A stretch of DNA of 64,000 nucleotides from Adineta vaga (lineage: Eukaryota > Rotifera), in the NCBI GenBank assembly GCA_021613535.1, contig CP075497.1:1984001-2048000 (forward strand). Reading direction: 5' to 3'. The stretch's first letter is position 1, and the number at the start of each line of letters is the position of its first letter. This document shows, in pieces, positions 13,588 to 24,760 of this stretch. The notes under the pieces were generated by a model. It made no database searches, was not told where the DNA came from, and worked only from the letters and a program-made list of their open reading frames with translations. The position numbers and the translations under genes are program-made.

Positions 13588-14725
13588 CTGAAAAATATAA
13601 ATATGTGTCTTGTTTTATAGCTGTTAAATAGGATAGATTGCATTAGGATTATAGACATTTTTTTACGGTTTCGATTTGACATAAGAATCCATGCTCAAAA
13701 CACGTTTGCCTCTGTTCACGAAATGAGTTTTTATCTCCTTGCAATGTGCGAGAGATGGCGCCATATATTGATCGGTTCACGGATTTATATCATTGTTAAT
13801 TCCGATTCGGATATGGATGGGTCAATGATTATAATAAAACAATAAGATATTATTTATGCATATTCAGAGATATAGAAAAACAAACATTCGCATCCATCGA
13901 TAATTTGAGGGCAGTTGAATAACACTATTTATTTCTCAATCATGATCGTTCTTTTTAGATAAATATTTAAAAGTTCCCTTCTTTGAATAACTATACTCGT
14001 CGTCTATACGCGAGTGCTGTGACAAGTGACTAGTGATAATGGTATTGAATTCATCGTTAATTAAATTTTTGACAGAGTCGATAAAAATTCTTCCTATTCT
14101 AAGCCGTTCAATTAAAGCAACTTACTGTGATGACTTACAAAATAAATAATAATTGATAATTAACAATGATTTCTTTTCCTGAAATGAGACGAAAATCTGT
14201 GTTTATATTCAGAGTGACAACTCGATCAGACATGAGACACCACTTGCTTCTATTTCCAATCTGTTTGTTGTAAATACTAAATATGAACAACAACGAGGAA
14301 ATTTTTCAAAATGATTTTATACAAAATTCTGCAGTTTTCTTCTCCCTAAAGTTTTTTTGTGTTGTGAATTTGAATGACGAACGACGTTCCAATAGTACAC
14401 ATCACTATTTCGTCACAAATGTAATGGTTAATCAAGCTCACATTGTCAATAATAGGTCCCATTTTAATACCGATTGTCGCTGCTTTCCAAAGAGTAGAGA
14501 TGAAAATGTTTTTTTCTGTGCTCTCAATTCCATCACTACCTATTTAACATCTCTATACCCATTAAATGAAGGTTCTTCAGAATCAAGTTCTTTGCTTAAA
14601 TTAAGAACACATTTATAAATACCAGTTTTGATGCATTCGCTACCATAGATTTTTTATTTTCCATTTGTTAAGAGCGATAACTAAAGAATAATACTATAAA
14701 GTGACATAGGTTACAATAATTATTT
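13588..14725. other. Gene-free spacer left of distal duplicate
   Basis: AT-rich sequence. A 111-residue open frame at 14283-14618 (+) has no recognisable domain or signal and is not called. Confidence 0.35.
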
Positions 14726-16040
14726 TTTAATTTCCTTTCCATTGTGCTTTTTCGTTTTTCATTAGATCCTCGAATACCTTCATGACGATATTCCGTATCA
14801 GTTAATCCTTCACAATATTTCAATTCAATTGCTTTTGCTTCACCAATCGCTTGTTTGATGCCATTTGATGCAATCTTCATTTCTAATTCTATTCCTTCAT
14901 TAAATGCTTCTTGAGCATTTCATCTTCGTCCTCTAACAGCCATTTGTTATGCTGGTACTGGGCCAACAAAATGAGTAAGTAATTGACTACCTCCACCATC
15001 AGGCATAATTCCTCGAGTAACTTCAGATAATGCAAATGATGCAGAATTCAAAACCACCAACTAAAAGATCTGATGTTGTTCTATCCATTGTTTCCATCGA
15101 ATTATACTTTAACGTTCTTGTAAATCAGCATCTAAACAAAATGATTGTCTTTCATTAGAAACAATGACTGCTCATCGAATATCTTTTGATGTATGAATTC
15201 CTTGACAATGAGTAATAAGTTGTTGTGCAAATTTTGTATTCAAAGATAAATATGTGAATGCTGCATACATGTATTTAAGAAAATCAAAACTATTACAAAG
15301 CAAAAAGATGAGGGTGTTGTAGGAGTGGAATATTGTTGTTTTTTATTGTGTCGATGATAATGACGGAGAGAAATCAAAATTTTTTGTCTTTGGTTGATCG
15401 TTCTTCATCATCTTGAACATAGGATAATTGATGAACACTTGAATCAAGTTTTGCTGCTTCTTTTTCATGTTTTTCATCGGCTTCAACGATTGTCTCTGCA
15501 TCTTCTTTACTGATTCTACCACGATTTTTTAATGTTGTATTCGTAATTGAACAAACTTTTTCTTCAACTTTTGTTTCACCACTTGCTAATTTTTCCCAAT
15601 ATTTTCTTGTTTCATCAATAACACGTTGTGCATAAGCACGATCACCATATTGTTCATTAAGTGCAAATTTATTTGGTGGTTTACCAGTTGGAACTTTATA
15701 ATATTTAAACCAACGACGTGTTGCTTCAAGTAGACCGGGCAGATGTTTATCAACATCATCGATATCATTGATCTAGAATGAAAGAAAAATATTTCTTTCG
15801 AGTCCTCGAAAAATGAAGCTTTACTTGTGTGGCGAGTTTATCTCGAATATCAATACCGATTAATTTCCAATCCGTTTCTCCTTCATCAATTAAACCAAGT
15901 ACGCCAACGATCTTAACAGGTATAATCGAACCAGTTGCATGAAGAGTTGTACCAATTTCGCAAACATCTAAAGGATCATTATCACCTGTTGTTTTCGTAT
16001 CTTCATCAACATGATTTGGATCTTCCCATGTTTGTGGTAA
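14726..16040. repeat. 1,315-bp direct duplication, distal copy
   Basis: Partner of 8705-10019 at an offset of 6,021 bp, with no difference seen by eye. In this copy the pyrophosphatase exons continue into a complete gene, so this is more likely the donor. Confidence 0.9.
14727..15267 (-). pseudogene. Crotonase (AUH/ECHDC2-like) pseudogene, copy 2
   Basis: Same sequence, stop codons and frameshift as the copy at 8706-9246. It sits just downstream of the intact pyrophosphatase gene. The longest intact piece (14880-14668 on the complement) runs from MKIASNGIKQAIGEAKAIE through YRHEGI and EKRK. Because both copies share every lesion seen, the gene was dead before the block was copied. Confidence 0.75.
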
Positions 16041-16609
16041 GGCACCATAATTCCATAAATAACCGTGATATGGAAAGACATTATGAACAAAACGCGGTTT
16101 ACCTTAAAAAGAGAATTGGTTGTCGTTTAAAATTTGATTTCGATAAAAGTCACCTCACCATTTTTAATATCTTGAACCAGTGGATTCATTTTGAGTTGCT
16201 TATTTATTTCCATTTTTGCATTTGTCCATCGTGGTACTTCAACAACCATATTATAAATTGTTTCACTTTGATCTTTGTTATGTTCTTCATTAACAAGTGG
16301 AATATCATGAAATGGTGATACAATTGTATTTGTTTGAGTATCTCGAAAATAACAACGATAATTTAATGTATGTAATTGTCCACGTTGAACAATTTCATAA
16401 CGACGATTTTCATTGTCACTTGATTTGGGTGCTTTACTTGCTAATGCTTCACCTTGAGTACCTTTGTTTACATCTGGTTTTTTGGGTGTCGTGGACATTA
16501 TAGAAAACGGTTTGGAATTGATCAAATGATTGTTCGTTGAAGATAGAGATGCAGTCGTTGTTTCTAGAATGAACGAGGATAAAGAAAAGAATCGTCGAAG
16601 TAAAAACAT
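15374..16609 (-). CDS. PPA2: Inorganic pyrophosphatase, probably mitochondrial
   Basis: Hydrolyses pyrophosphate to phosphate. Exons on the complement are 16609-16159, 16102-15825 and 15772-15374 (375 aa), with introns of 56 and 52 nt. Family I landmarks are present: [61 protein letters not shown]. The signature D191-NDPLDV carries the metal-binding aspartates, followed by [10 protein letters not shown] and [14 protein letters not shown]. The N-terminus [15 protein letters not shown], Arg/Ser-rich and without acids, looks like a mitochondrial presequence. A second Met at 16498 ([11 protein letters not shown]) could give a cytosolic form. An acceptor at 16617-16618 lies 7 nt before the first ATG. 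The last 1.3 kb is shared with the broken copy at 9.4-10.0 kb. The choice of PPA2 over PPA1 rests only on the presequence. Confidence 0.9.
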
Positions 16610-16616
16610 TGATTTT

Positions 16617-17290
16617 CTGAAAACATAATTGAAAAAAAAACACAAAAATCAAAACAGAAAAATAACACAAATCAGGTAACCCATGAATAAGTTGATCTTC
16701 CATCTGAATGCACGAAAAAAAACAAATCTTTATCGTTACTAAATATAAGAATTAGATTTGAGATGTTATGTTCCGAAGTAAATTACGAGCAAGAAATAGT
16801 TGTTGTTTTTTTGTAAATGCAAGTCACTAGATACCTTTTCGAGGAATTCTTTCCTGACTTCCTTTGACGTCAATTCCAAAAGAATAATGAAAAATAAGAA
16901 CGGTAAAACGTTTCTTTTTTTAAAATCAAACATGACGCATGCAATGTTGTTTTGAGATAAATTCTTTACTCAAGTATGAGAATGAAAAAACAACAACTCT
17001 TAAGACAATCGGAAAACTATTTTAATTGAATGTTTCAACGGAATTATTACTCAATATATCCAATAATTCTTTGGTTTTCCATAGGCCAAAGGTGAATTTA
17101 AAAATTAACGAAATAGAAAATTTTAGTTTACAAAAATTCTTCACTTTTTTAATCTGAAATTTCCTTCAACATAACATGATGTTTTTTTCTGTTAAATGTA
17201 CCAGTGACCTCTATGTTTATGTTGTTATGGTAATAAAAGGAATAATGGTAACATTAATTGATTTTGACTATTGATTAAAAGCAAACAAAA
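16617..17290. other. Divergent intergenic region
   Basis: Separates the reverse-strand pyrophosphatase from the forward coiled-coil gene and should contain both promoters. No specific element recognised. Confidence 0.35.
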
Positions 17291-18466
17291 ATGTCACCAA
17301 AAGGAAAGAAAGTCGTACTAGAAAAGAAGACTTGTGATGAACAACACGAAATACGTCTTCCTTCTGAAAGAGAAACGGCTCTACGAACAAAGTAAATCAT
17401 TTTAAGTACTTAAAAAGTTCTTAACTGAAGTATTTTTAGACTCGAACAGAAAGTAAAAGATTTAACTGAGTTAAAAATGCGTGTTAAAAAAGCGTAAGTA
17501 AAAGTTCTATTGTCATAAATGTTTAACTTTTGTTCTGTTTATAAAAGTGAAGAACAACACAAATGGCTTGATAAAGAAGCACGTAGACTTCAAATAGAAA
17601 CGGTAAAAAAACACGTTCTTTTTCCTATAAAGCGAAAAAAAGTCAATGTGATTTTAGAGTGAATATAAACAATTCATATTGAGAAAGAAAAATATTCGAG
17701 AAACACAAATGATCACATTAAGTGATTATCATCGAGAAGAAATTGAAAATATTAATCAGAGTAAAGATACTATGATAGAAAAATCTCAACAAAGGAAAGA
17801 AGGTAATATATATTTAAATATTTTGAAAAATTCCCTTATTCAAACTATGATGTAGAGTTACGATTACAATTTATCGAAAAATCTCAATTACTATTGAAAG
17901 CACAACATGAATTAGAAGAAATGGATGGATACAAAGTAAGAATTAAGAAAAATCAGAGAGAGAGAGGAGATTAAGTTTATTTATTTGTAGATAATCCGAG
18001 ATCAACGAAGGGAAGAAATTAAACATTTAGAACAAGCAGTTAAACAAATGCGAGCTGATCATGTTCATGAAATTGATCGTTTTAAATTAGATTTTCGAAA
18101 TGAATGTGAAGATAATCGAATTTATGAAAATATTAAACTTGAAGAATTTGAAAAACAAGCGAAACAAGTAAGTTTGATTGAAAAGTAAACTAAATGATGT
18201 TTAATACGAATGAATATTAGGAAGCAGAACAATATCTTTATGACCAAACAATAAGTATTCAAAATGAAAATACAGGATTAAGAAAAAAAATACGAAATAT
18301 ATTAAAACAACAGCAAGAATTAAATAAATTAAGAAAAAAATTAGAAGAAGAACAATTATATTTGATTGGTCGTTTGAAAATAGTTACTGATTTAAAGAAA
18401 ATACGTTTAGATAAAGCATCAGTCAATATTCCAAAGAAATCATCGAAATCTATTCTATATCATTAA
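17291..18466 (+). CDS. Coiled-coil protein, DUF4515/CCDC166-like (285 aa)
   Basis: Seven exons: 17291-17391, 17440-17493, 17548-17602, 17658-17802, 17856-17935, 17991-18167, 18221-18466. All junctions keep frame and introns are 46-55 nt. After a Lys-rich N-terminus (MSPKGKKVVLEKK) the protein is almost entirely charged coiled coil. The pattern ELRLQFIEKSQLLLKAQHEL, then MDGYK, a long helix, and EQYLYDQTISIQNENTGLRK matches the DUF4515 arrangement of CCDC166/CCDC121. That family includes proteins of unknown biochemistry, often with cilium-restricted expression. There is no transmembrane segment or enzyme motif. The next gene begins only 98 bp downstream on the same strand, an operon-like distance. 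Confidence 0.6.
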
Positions 18467-18563
18467 GATAAAATTATCTATTTTATTATTGTTGTTGTTG
18501 TAAATTTCCTTTTGTGCAATATTTATTCAGTCATTCCTTATCTCATCTATTTTAATAAACAAC

Positions 18564-19931
18564 ATGTCTATGATAAGACATAATATTATAAAGAGAAAAG
18601 ATTCAATGATCTGTATAGTTTTGTCTTTTATTTTATTGTCTTCTGTATGCAATATAAATGCTCGAAGAAATATTCAATATTTGATTTTTGAAGGTGGTGG
18701 TCCTGATGAAGGTCCAGGACCGAATCAAACTGAAAATATCGCTTCATTAAAACGTACATTTGGAGAAATTAATCCATGTGCTAATCGTATGTATGCATAT
18801 GGCAAACAACAAATGAGAATTTTGACACGATCCATTGCTTTTGTTCGTTCAGAATTAGAAATAGCTTTTGATTTAGCTGAACAAACGAATATACCACTTT
18901 TTATTCATATTGATCCGATTTATGGTTGGGGTGCAGATGAAGAAAATTCAACGGACAATGCACCAGCGATTAAATATTGGAAAAACGAAACAATGAGAGA
19001 ATGGATTGAATTTCCATCGAATGAAACACAGTTACCCAATCGAATCCCTCGTACTTGGTTTAACTGGGGTTCTTGGTGTTCACCATCATCTGCATTTCCA
19101 GCAATTGGTGCACCAAATTTTCTGAATTTTTCATCGATACAATTCAATGAAAGTATTAGTCAACCTCTTGGTCAATGGTTAGAAAAACTAAATCATCAAA
19201 ATCGATCTTATCTATTTGCTGGAATTAATATTGGATGGGAAACAAATATTCTTAATTATCGACAAATTGATCCAACTCATCTACCTACAGCAGTATGGCC
19301 TTTGAATGCAAGAAATATATCAATGAAATCATGGGAAGCAGGTGCTCAACTTGGTTATGCTTCACTTTATTGGCAAGGATGGACAGAAGAGAAACTTGTT
19401 CGTGAAGCTCAACATCGAAATCTAACACGAAACGAATTGTTTAACTTACTTTGTTATGAAATAATTCATAATTATTTACAAATTTTAGCTCAAATTTGTT
19501 ATAATAATCAAATTCCGAGAGAACGAATCTATACTCATATAGTTCCAATGGCTTCCGTTGATCCTTCCCGTACTGAAACAACTATTCCACCTATATGGAC
19601 TGCAGTAAATTCTTATTCTATTCCAGGATTTACAATGGATAATCGAGGTGCAGCAATTTATAATTTGACCGAACTTAAACATCAAATAACTATTGTAGAT
19701 CCTTCTCAATCTCATTTTGCTGTTAGTGAATCTTACCTTTTTAATTATGGTGATGAAGAAAGTATGCGTGAAAATCTAGCAGAAGCATTTCATAATGGTG
19801 CTTTGATAAAAGCAGTCTATGGTGCATTACCATTTGCAAGTGAAGATCCTCAACCAATAGGAGCGATCAAAGCAGTACAACAATGGCTAAATTTTAATGA
19901 AACATCTTCTTTCTCGAGAAAGATAATTTGA
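18564..19931 (+). CDS. Secreted intronless protein, unknown family (455 aa)
   Basis: A single uninterrupted exon, unusual beside its intron-rich neighbours. A hydrophobic signal sequence (about residues 16-33, ICIVLSFILLSSVCNINA) follows a short basic N-terminus. The mature part has about ten N-x-S/T sites and alternating strand and helix blocks. Examples are IPLFIHIDPIYGWGAD, TWFNWGSWCSPSSAFPAIG, YLFAGINIGWET, ASLYWQGWTEE, IYTHIVPMASVDPS and SHFAVSESYLFNYGD. Acidic/aromatic clusters at the ends of such strands recall a TIM-barrel glycoside hydrolase, but I cannot name a family or the catalytic residues. Lack of introns is compatible with horizontal acquisition. An acceptor (ATTTATTCAG, to 18530) lies 33 nt before the ATG. 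Confidence 0.7.
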   Translation: MSMIRHNIIKRKDSMICIVLSFILLSSVCNINARRNIQYLIFEGGGPDEGPGPNQTENIASLKRTFGEINPCANRMYAYGKQQMRILTRSIAFVRSELEIAFDLAEQTNIPLFIHIDPIYGWGADEENSTDNAPAIKYWKNETMREWIEFPSNETQLPNRIPRTWFNWGSWCSPSSAFPAIGAPNFLNFSSIQFNESISQPLGQWLEKLNHQNRSYLFAGINIGWETNILNYRQIDPTHLPTAVWPLNARNISMKSWEAGAQLGYASLYWQGWTEEKLVREAQHRNLTRNELFNLLCYEIIHNYLQILAQICYNNQIPRERIYTHIVPMASVDPSRTETTIPPIWTAVNSYSIPGFTMDNRGAAIYNLTELKHQITIVDPSQSHFAVSESYLFNYGDEESMRENLAEAFHNGALIKAVYGALPFASEDPQPIGAIKAVQQWLNFNETSSFSRKII

Positions 19932-20000
19932 GAAATTTAATATCTATATTTTATTAAATCGTTTATTTGTAAATCTAATTTTTACCAAACAAAAGCACTT

Positions 20001-20552
20001 CTAAGCAAGTAGTTGATCAATTCGTCCATCAATTTCTTCAATCCGTATTTTCTTCTCATTTTCCTCGACACTTTTCGCTTCTTGATTCAACAATCGTTTT
20101 GCTTCTTCATAATTCAATTTTGCTAAACTTCGTTGATCAATTCGTGCTAGAGCAAGTCCTTCTTCAAGTAATAATTTCGATAAATCATTAGCCATTTGTT
20201 CATACAACTCATCTTCAATCGTAAATATTCCTTTTACTTTTATTTCACCTTCCATGGCTTGACGAGCTCGATCAAGATCTGCACAAAAAACATAAATGCT
20301 CTGTAAACAAATGTGACATGACAGTCTTGGAACTAATAAACGAGACATGCCACCAGACATCACACTAATTATTTTGTTATTCGTTGCGTTTTCAACATAA
20401 GATGTAAATTCATCTGACAAATTGAAATATAACCATTGAGAAATAAATGTTGACAAAGTTTCAAAACGTTCTTTGATATATCTATGCATTCCTGCTTCAC
20501 CAATACCTTGATCTACCCATGCCACTATAATTGATGGTCTCTTTGCCGACAT
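20001..20552 (-). CDS. Bdelloid-type signalling N-domain, solo (183 aa)
   Basis: The intronless frame reads IIVAWVDQGIGEA, then WLYFNLSDEFTSYVENATNNKIISVMSGGMSRLLVPRL, SIYVFCADLD and KVKGIFTIEDELYEQMANDL. This series (W-x-D, an F...C/Y-x-x-F segment, a short-chain strand ending SG, then IYxFC and KVKGxFT) matches an N-terminal domain I know from large bdelloid families. There it precedes ADP-ribosyltransferase or TPR modules and behaves like a Rossmann or receiver-like fold. Here it ends in a charged C-terminal helix (LAKLNYEEAKRLL...IDQLLA) with no effector. Function is unknown. It converges on the secreted gene with a 69-bp gap. Confidence 0.55.
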   Translation of the reverse strand: MSAKRPSIIVAWVDQGIGEAGMHRYIKERFETLSTFISQWLYFNLSDEFTSYVENATNNKIISVMSGGMSRLLVPRLSCHICLQSIYVFCADLDRARQAMEGEIKVKGIFTIEDELYEQMANDLSKLLLEEGLALARIDQRSLAKLNYEEAKRLLNQEAKSVEENEKKIRIEEIDGRIDQLLA

Positions 20553-23535
20553 CAGTGTACAATTATATGGATAGTTTTCGACTTCGATAGGAATAAGAAT
20601 ATGATAGATGGCGGTTAAATATACATGAGTGTATTGGTTTTTTCCTTTTTTTTCATGTAGGAGAAGAAACCATTAAAAAAGGGAAACTGCCAACATGACA
20701 CCTACTAATGGGTAAAGTTGAGATGACTGACTGTGCATATGAATGGAGATATTTATTCTTTCCTTACACTTCAATACGCACGTTACATTATGTTTTTCTA
20801 ATGACATGACCTTCGATCTCAAAGGTATTTTATATCACTATTTGCATTGTTAATTCTACTCGGAATAACATCAGTAGCATTTCACACATTTAATACACGA
20901 AAGTTGAGCCATCTTGAAGGTGTGGATACGAATGATAATCAATAAATTCTTCATTGATAAAGGATCTGATTGAAATAAATTAAGGGGATGAAAAGGACTA
21001 GATGGAGTTTATAATCTATGTCTTTTATGACTAAAAGTAGAGACATACAATTCAAATTTTCCGCAAACTCTTCACTTAATGTATCGAAATCTTGGAAAAG
21101 CTATTGGATTTCTACAATCGAATCTTTAATCGATTCAATTAATTAGTTGAAACTAATGAATCACATTTTCTCACTCCATATCTGCGTTCGATGAGAATTC
21201 GATTCCAAAATTGATTTCTTTTGTATCAACTTTGTCTCTTGAGTTTTCCATATGCTCATTTCTCACACAAATCACAATCAAAAATGAAGTATTATGTATT
21301 TGATCAATAGTTCATTTTCAAATAAAGTAGAAGAAAAAGCTTTTTAGTTTGTCGTACTTTTGTTTTCTTGCAATCCAAATAATAAACTTAACAAAATGAT
21401 TCTCTCTATTTTATTTATTATCACCTTCGATTGATTCACAGGTACGGCTTATTTTTTAATAGAACAAATAAATCTTTTGACAACAATAAATTGTTTCATT
21501 GAATTATTATAAATCTTCAATTCTTTTCTGCACCAGCCGACAATTAGAAATATTTTCATTTTTAATTGTTACTATTCATGACTAGTTGACAAAGATTAAT
21601 ATGATTTCGTCGCCTTTATCGTTTTTTCAGGATAACAGGATGAAGTTTTCTCCTTTTTTCATATGGCGAATGATTCGAAGTTGAGACGAGTAGAATGCTG
21701 ATGAAAGTGATTTCTTTTAGTGAATTTTATGCATTATATCTGTATTCGATAGAAATACAGAAAATATAGATATAAACTCAAAAGTCGAACGAGATGAGTC
21801 ACTTGTAATCATTCGATGTCGTTATTTTATCAAATATGTCAATGTCAACATGCCATTCATTACCAGAATCTTCTGATCTCTAATTCAATACGTATTTGAG
21901 ATTCTCAATATAAAATCAAGGATTACTTTCTAAAGCTCTACTTTTTTTAACCTATGATCATCTTTTTAAATAAATAAATACGCAGAATCAGTTCTACTTA
22001 TGAATTTCTATCCTAATGCAAGAGCAAATAAGTAGATGTGCATGTCAGATAGATTCGATTGAACAACGCATTTCAAACTGTTACGATCATTTGTGTTACT
22101 GTAAAAACTAAATCCTACTTCACGATCTATTTTTGTTGATATTCTTTTTATCAACTTTTGCATTTCATTTGTAACAAGTTTGTTGTTCACGATGAATAAC
22201 TATTGCGGGTGTATAGATGGATCAAAGAACACTGACGAATAAGCAGAAACAAATATTAAAATATCACCAACAAACTAGAAATACAAAGTTAAAATACCTC
22301 CTTTCGATCTAGTTCATAGATAGATCGATAGTTCTTCTTCTCCGAAAACATTAATTGAAATCATCAACTCAAGTACATGATGGATATCATCAGTAACTCG
22401 ATCATACATATATTATATTGGAACATTAGAAATTAAAGAAACACACTTTACCAGATATCTCATTCATCAATAAATGAAAGTCAATTCTACAAAAGAAAGC
22501 TGTACACACCACGAACAAAATACAAGTTTATCGGTGAAAATACGACTTAGCATCACTCTCTTCTAAAATGCTGTTTTCTACTCATTTCATCCTAATACAT
22601 TATTTGATGGAATTCACGCCACAGATCACATTTACTAACATATACATCGAACGACTAGTCAAACATCAACTTCTCTGGAACAAAATAGATGAGTTGAAGC
22701 TTGTACTGTTATTAATTTGTTTCCGATCAATTTGATGATTTGCACCGAAAATCAGACGACGTTATTTGTCTGTTAAGAAGTCATTGTTAAAAGTAGACCC
22801 CATCATTAGTCATTCGACCATTTCTAATTCTATGATACCCAATCTACACTATTCCGCTATGTTAATCAAGCTTCACAAAATAGGACTCTTTAACACTGCG
22901 ATATCTTATGAATAAAACTAGGAGTACTCTCACATATCCGATATGCCGCAACTGATTAAAACATGAAATATGCAAATTTCTTTTATTCGAATTTCATGAG
23001 ACTTCAAATAGAAAGATGATCATGAATATGTCTCTTCATCATGAAGAAATTAAATAGAGCAGCGTTCAATACGAAATACGAAAATTCTGAAAGAAAATAA
23101 AACCAGAATAAATGTTTCATACAGATCGAAAGACACCAAACATTTTCATGTTCACTCGTGAATCATCAGCCAAGTGCTGTTTTCCTTGATCACCGATATC
23201 ATTGCCATGACGATCCAGTGTGGTGAGTGTCTGAAGAAAAGAGTGACACGAAAGAAGACGATCAAAGAGCGAATTGAAAACACTGTATTTACTCGCTGCG
23301 TGTCTGCTAAGAATAATACTGCCTTAAGGGATAAAGAGCGTCTAGACTCTAGGTAATACTGTATTATAAACCGTAGTTAGTAGTCGAATACCGGAAACTG
23401 ACAGATACTCGTATTGGATTTCAAACCAGCGATGAGTTTTTTCGGTTGTGCTTAGCACGCTGTTTTTCTGAGTAAGTATGTGGTTTTTTGTTGAAGCGAC
23501 AATTTATTGAAATGTGACTGCATAGTCTTTCGGTG
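20553..23535. other. Gene-free stretch
   Basis: About 3 kb of AT-rich sequence with short, unconvincing frames at 22008-22190 (-) and 23174-23356 (+). No RNA gene or repeat recognised. Confidence 0.35.
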
Positions 23536-23635
23536 CCCAGGTTGACTAATCCAACGTTGGATCGGATCGTCGGATTCCGACGGAATCCGGTATAGGATCC
23601 GATCGAATCCGAGTACGGGATTGGTGAGCCTGGGT
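23536..23635. mobile_element. Short TIR element, CCCAGG family, copy 1
   Basis: A 100-bp unit bounded by imperfect terminal inverted repeats. The left end is CCCAGGTTGACTAATCC. The right end, read on the complement, is CCCAGGCTCACCAATCCCG. The interior is made of GGATCCGAT and GGAATCCG motifs. The same ends bound the element at 32.8 kb. It encodes nothing and is read as a non-autonomous (MITE-like) element. No clear target duplication is visible. Confidence 0.5.
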
Positions 23636-24014
23636 GGAAATAAATGGAAGTAAGAATAAGAAGATATTATAAGCAAATGTTGTTGTTCGGTGATACTTTT
23701 TGAGTGCGGTAGTATTTAACGAAGAAATGAAGGGAAGAGAGGATTGGTGTGAATAGGTCTGAAAGAGAGTGAGCACATCTTTATTGTCGCGGATTTCTCA
23801 GCCATTGTTTCTCATGTCTTCATTCTTCAGGAATAACTGGGAACAAATCGTATCATTTTGTTGCGGTATATGTTGAAAGTGATTTTGAACACTCTTTCAT
23901 GAATGCTTTCTCTAGTATGTTTTGTGGATTACTGTTTTCTAGAGCTCAAGTGCGGATTCCGATCGAAGAAAAGGTGAATTCTAAGAAAATTTTTGGTTTT
24001 GTATCGTTTTCTTC

Positions 24015-24384
24015 ATCGGTTTGAAGCTAGCACGACGGAGCTAGCATGACGAAACAAAGATTTAGCTAAAAATTTTTTATAAAGTTAGTCCCATTCATAA
24101 AGACGAGTCCATTCGACTCAGAATTTAATTCTACATCGAATGGTGCTACTTTTATTCACGGGACAAGCTTTGGAAAAATGTTATCTAGGTTTTTTTCTCT
24201 TACATAGGAGGAAAATAAAGATGTATGCAAAACTTTTCCCAAAGCTTGTCCCATGACTAAAACTAGCACCATTCGATGTAGAATTAAATTCTGAGTCGAA
24301 TGGACTCGTCTTTATGAATGGGACTAACTTTATAAAAAAAGTTTTAGCTAAATCTTTGTTTCGTCGTGCTAGCTTCACACCGAT
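24015..24384. mobile_element. Foldback element with ~155-bp inverted arms
   Basis: Left arm 24015-24182 and right arm 24231-24384 are nearly perfect reverse complements around a loop of about 48 nt. Both contain GAAGCTAGCACGACG, ATTTAGCTAAAA, TTAGTCCCATTCATAAAGAC and ATTCTACATCGAATGGTGC on the corresponding strand. The left arm carries an extra 13-nt duplication (GAGCTAGCATGAC). The transcript would form a long hairpin. There is no coding capacity; the 65-residue frame on the complement is an artefact. Likely a foldback/MITE element or a source of double-stranded RNA. Confidence 0.7.
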
Positions 24385-24579
24385 TTTTTTTTCTTCTTCT
24401 TCTTTCTTCTTTCATTCGGATAAGGTAACAATATAAGGAATTTAGTCGTTTAGAAATACAAATGTTTCATTTGTTTTAGATAGTGTAGCACAAGTTTCAT
24501 CACAAACAGAAGAACAAGAATTATTTCATTTGATTGTTGATATAATCAACCTATATGCCGCAGCAGTAATGGGCAACGC

Positions 24580-24760
24580 CGGGGGTAACCAGCTCCGACT
24601 CTGAGTGAAAAAGCGTCAACTCGGGAGTTAACTCTAACTCCAGTTCAACTCCACAGTAGGATTTACCTGTACTTACTGCAAAAAAAGTAGATCAGTTGGA
24701 GTTGAATTGGAGTTGAAAAAAAGTGTTAACTCTAACTCCACTCCAATTCAATATCGATAT
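24580..24760. repeat. Degenerate AACTCC / GGAGTT repeat tract
   Basis: Blocks of AACTCC on one strand alternate with GGAGTT on the other: TTAACTCTAACTCCAGTTC, later TTGGAGTTGAATTGGAGTTG, then AACTCTAACTCCACTCC. The tract can fold on itself. Non-coding. Confidence 0.5.

Noticed and set aside
14283-14618. 111-residue forward frame
   Set aside because: No recognisable motif and no partner exons; probably chance in AT-rich DNA.
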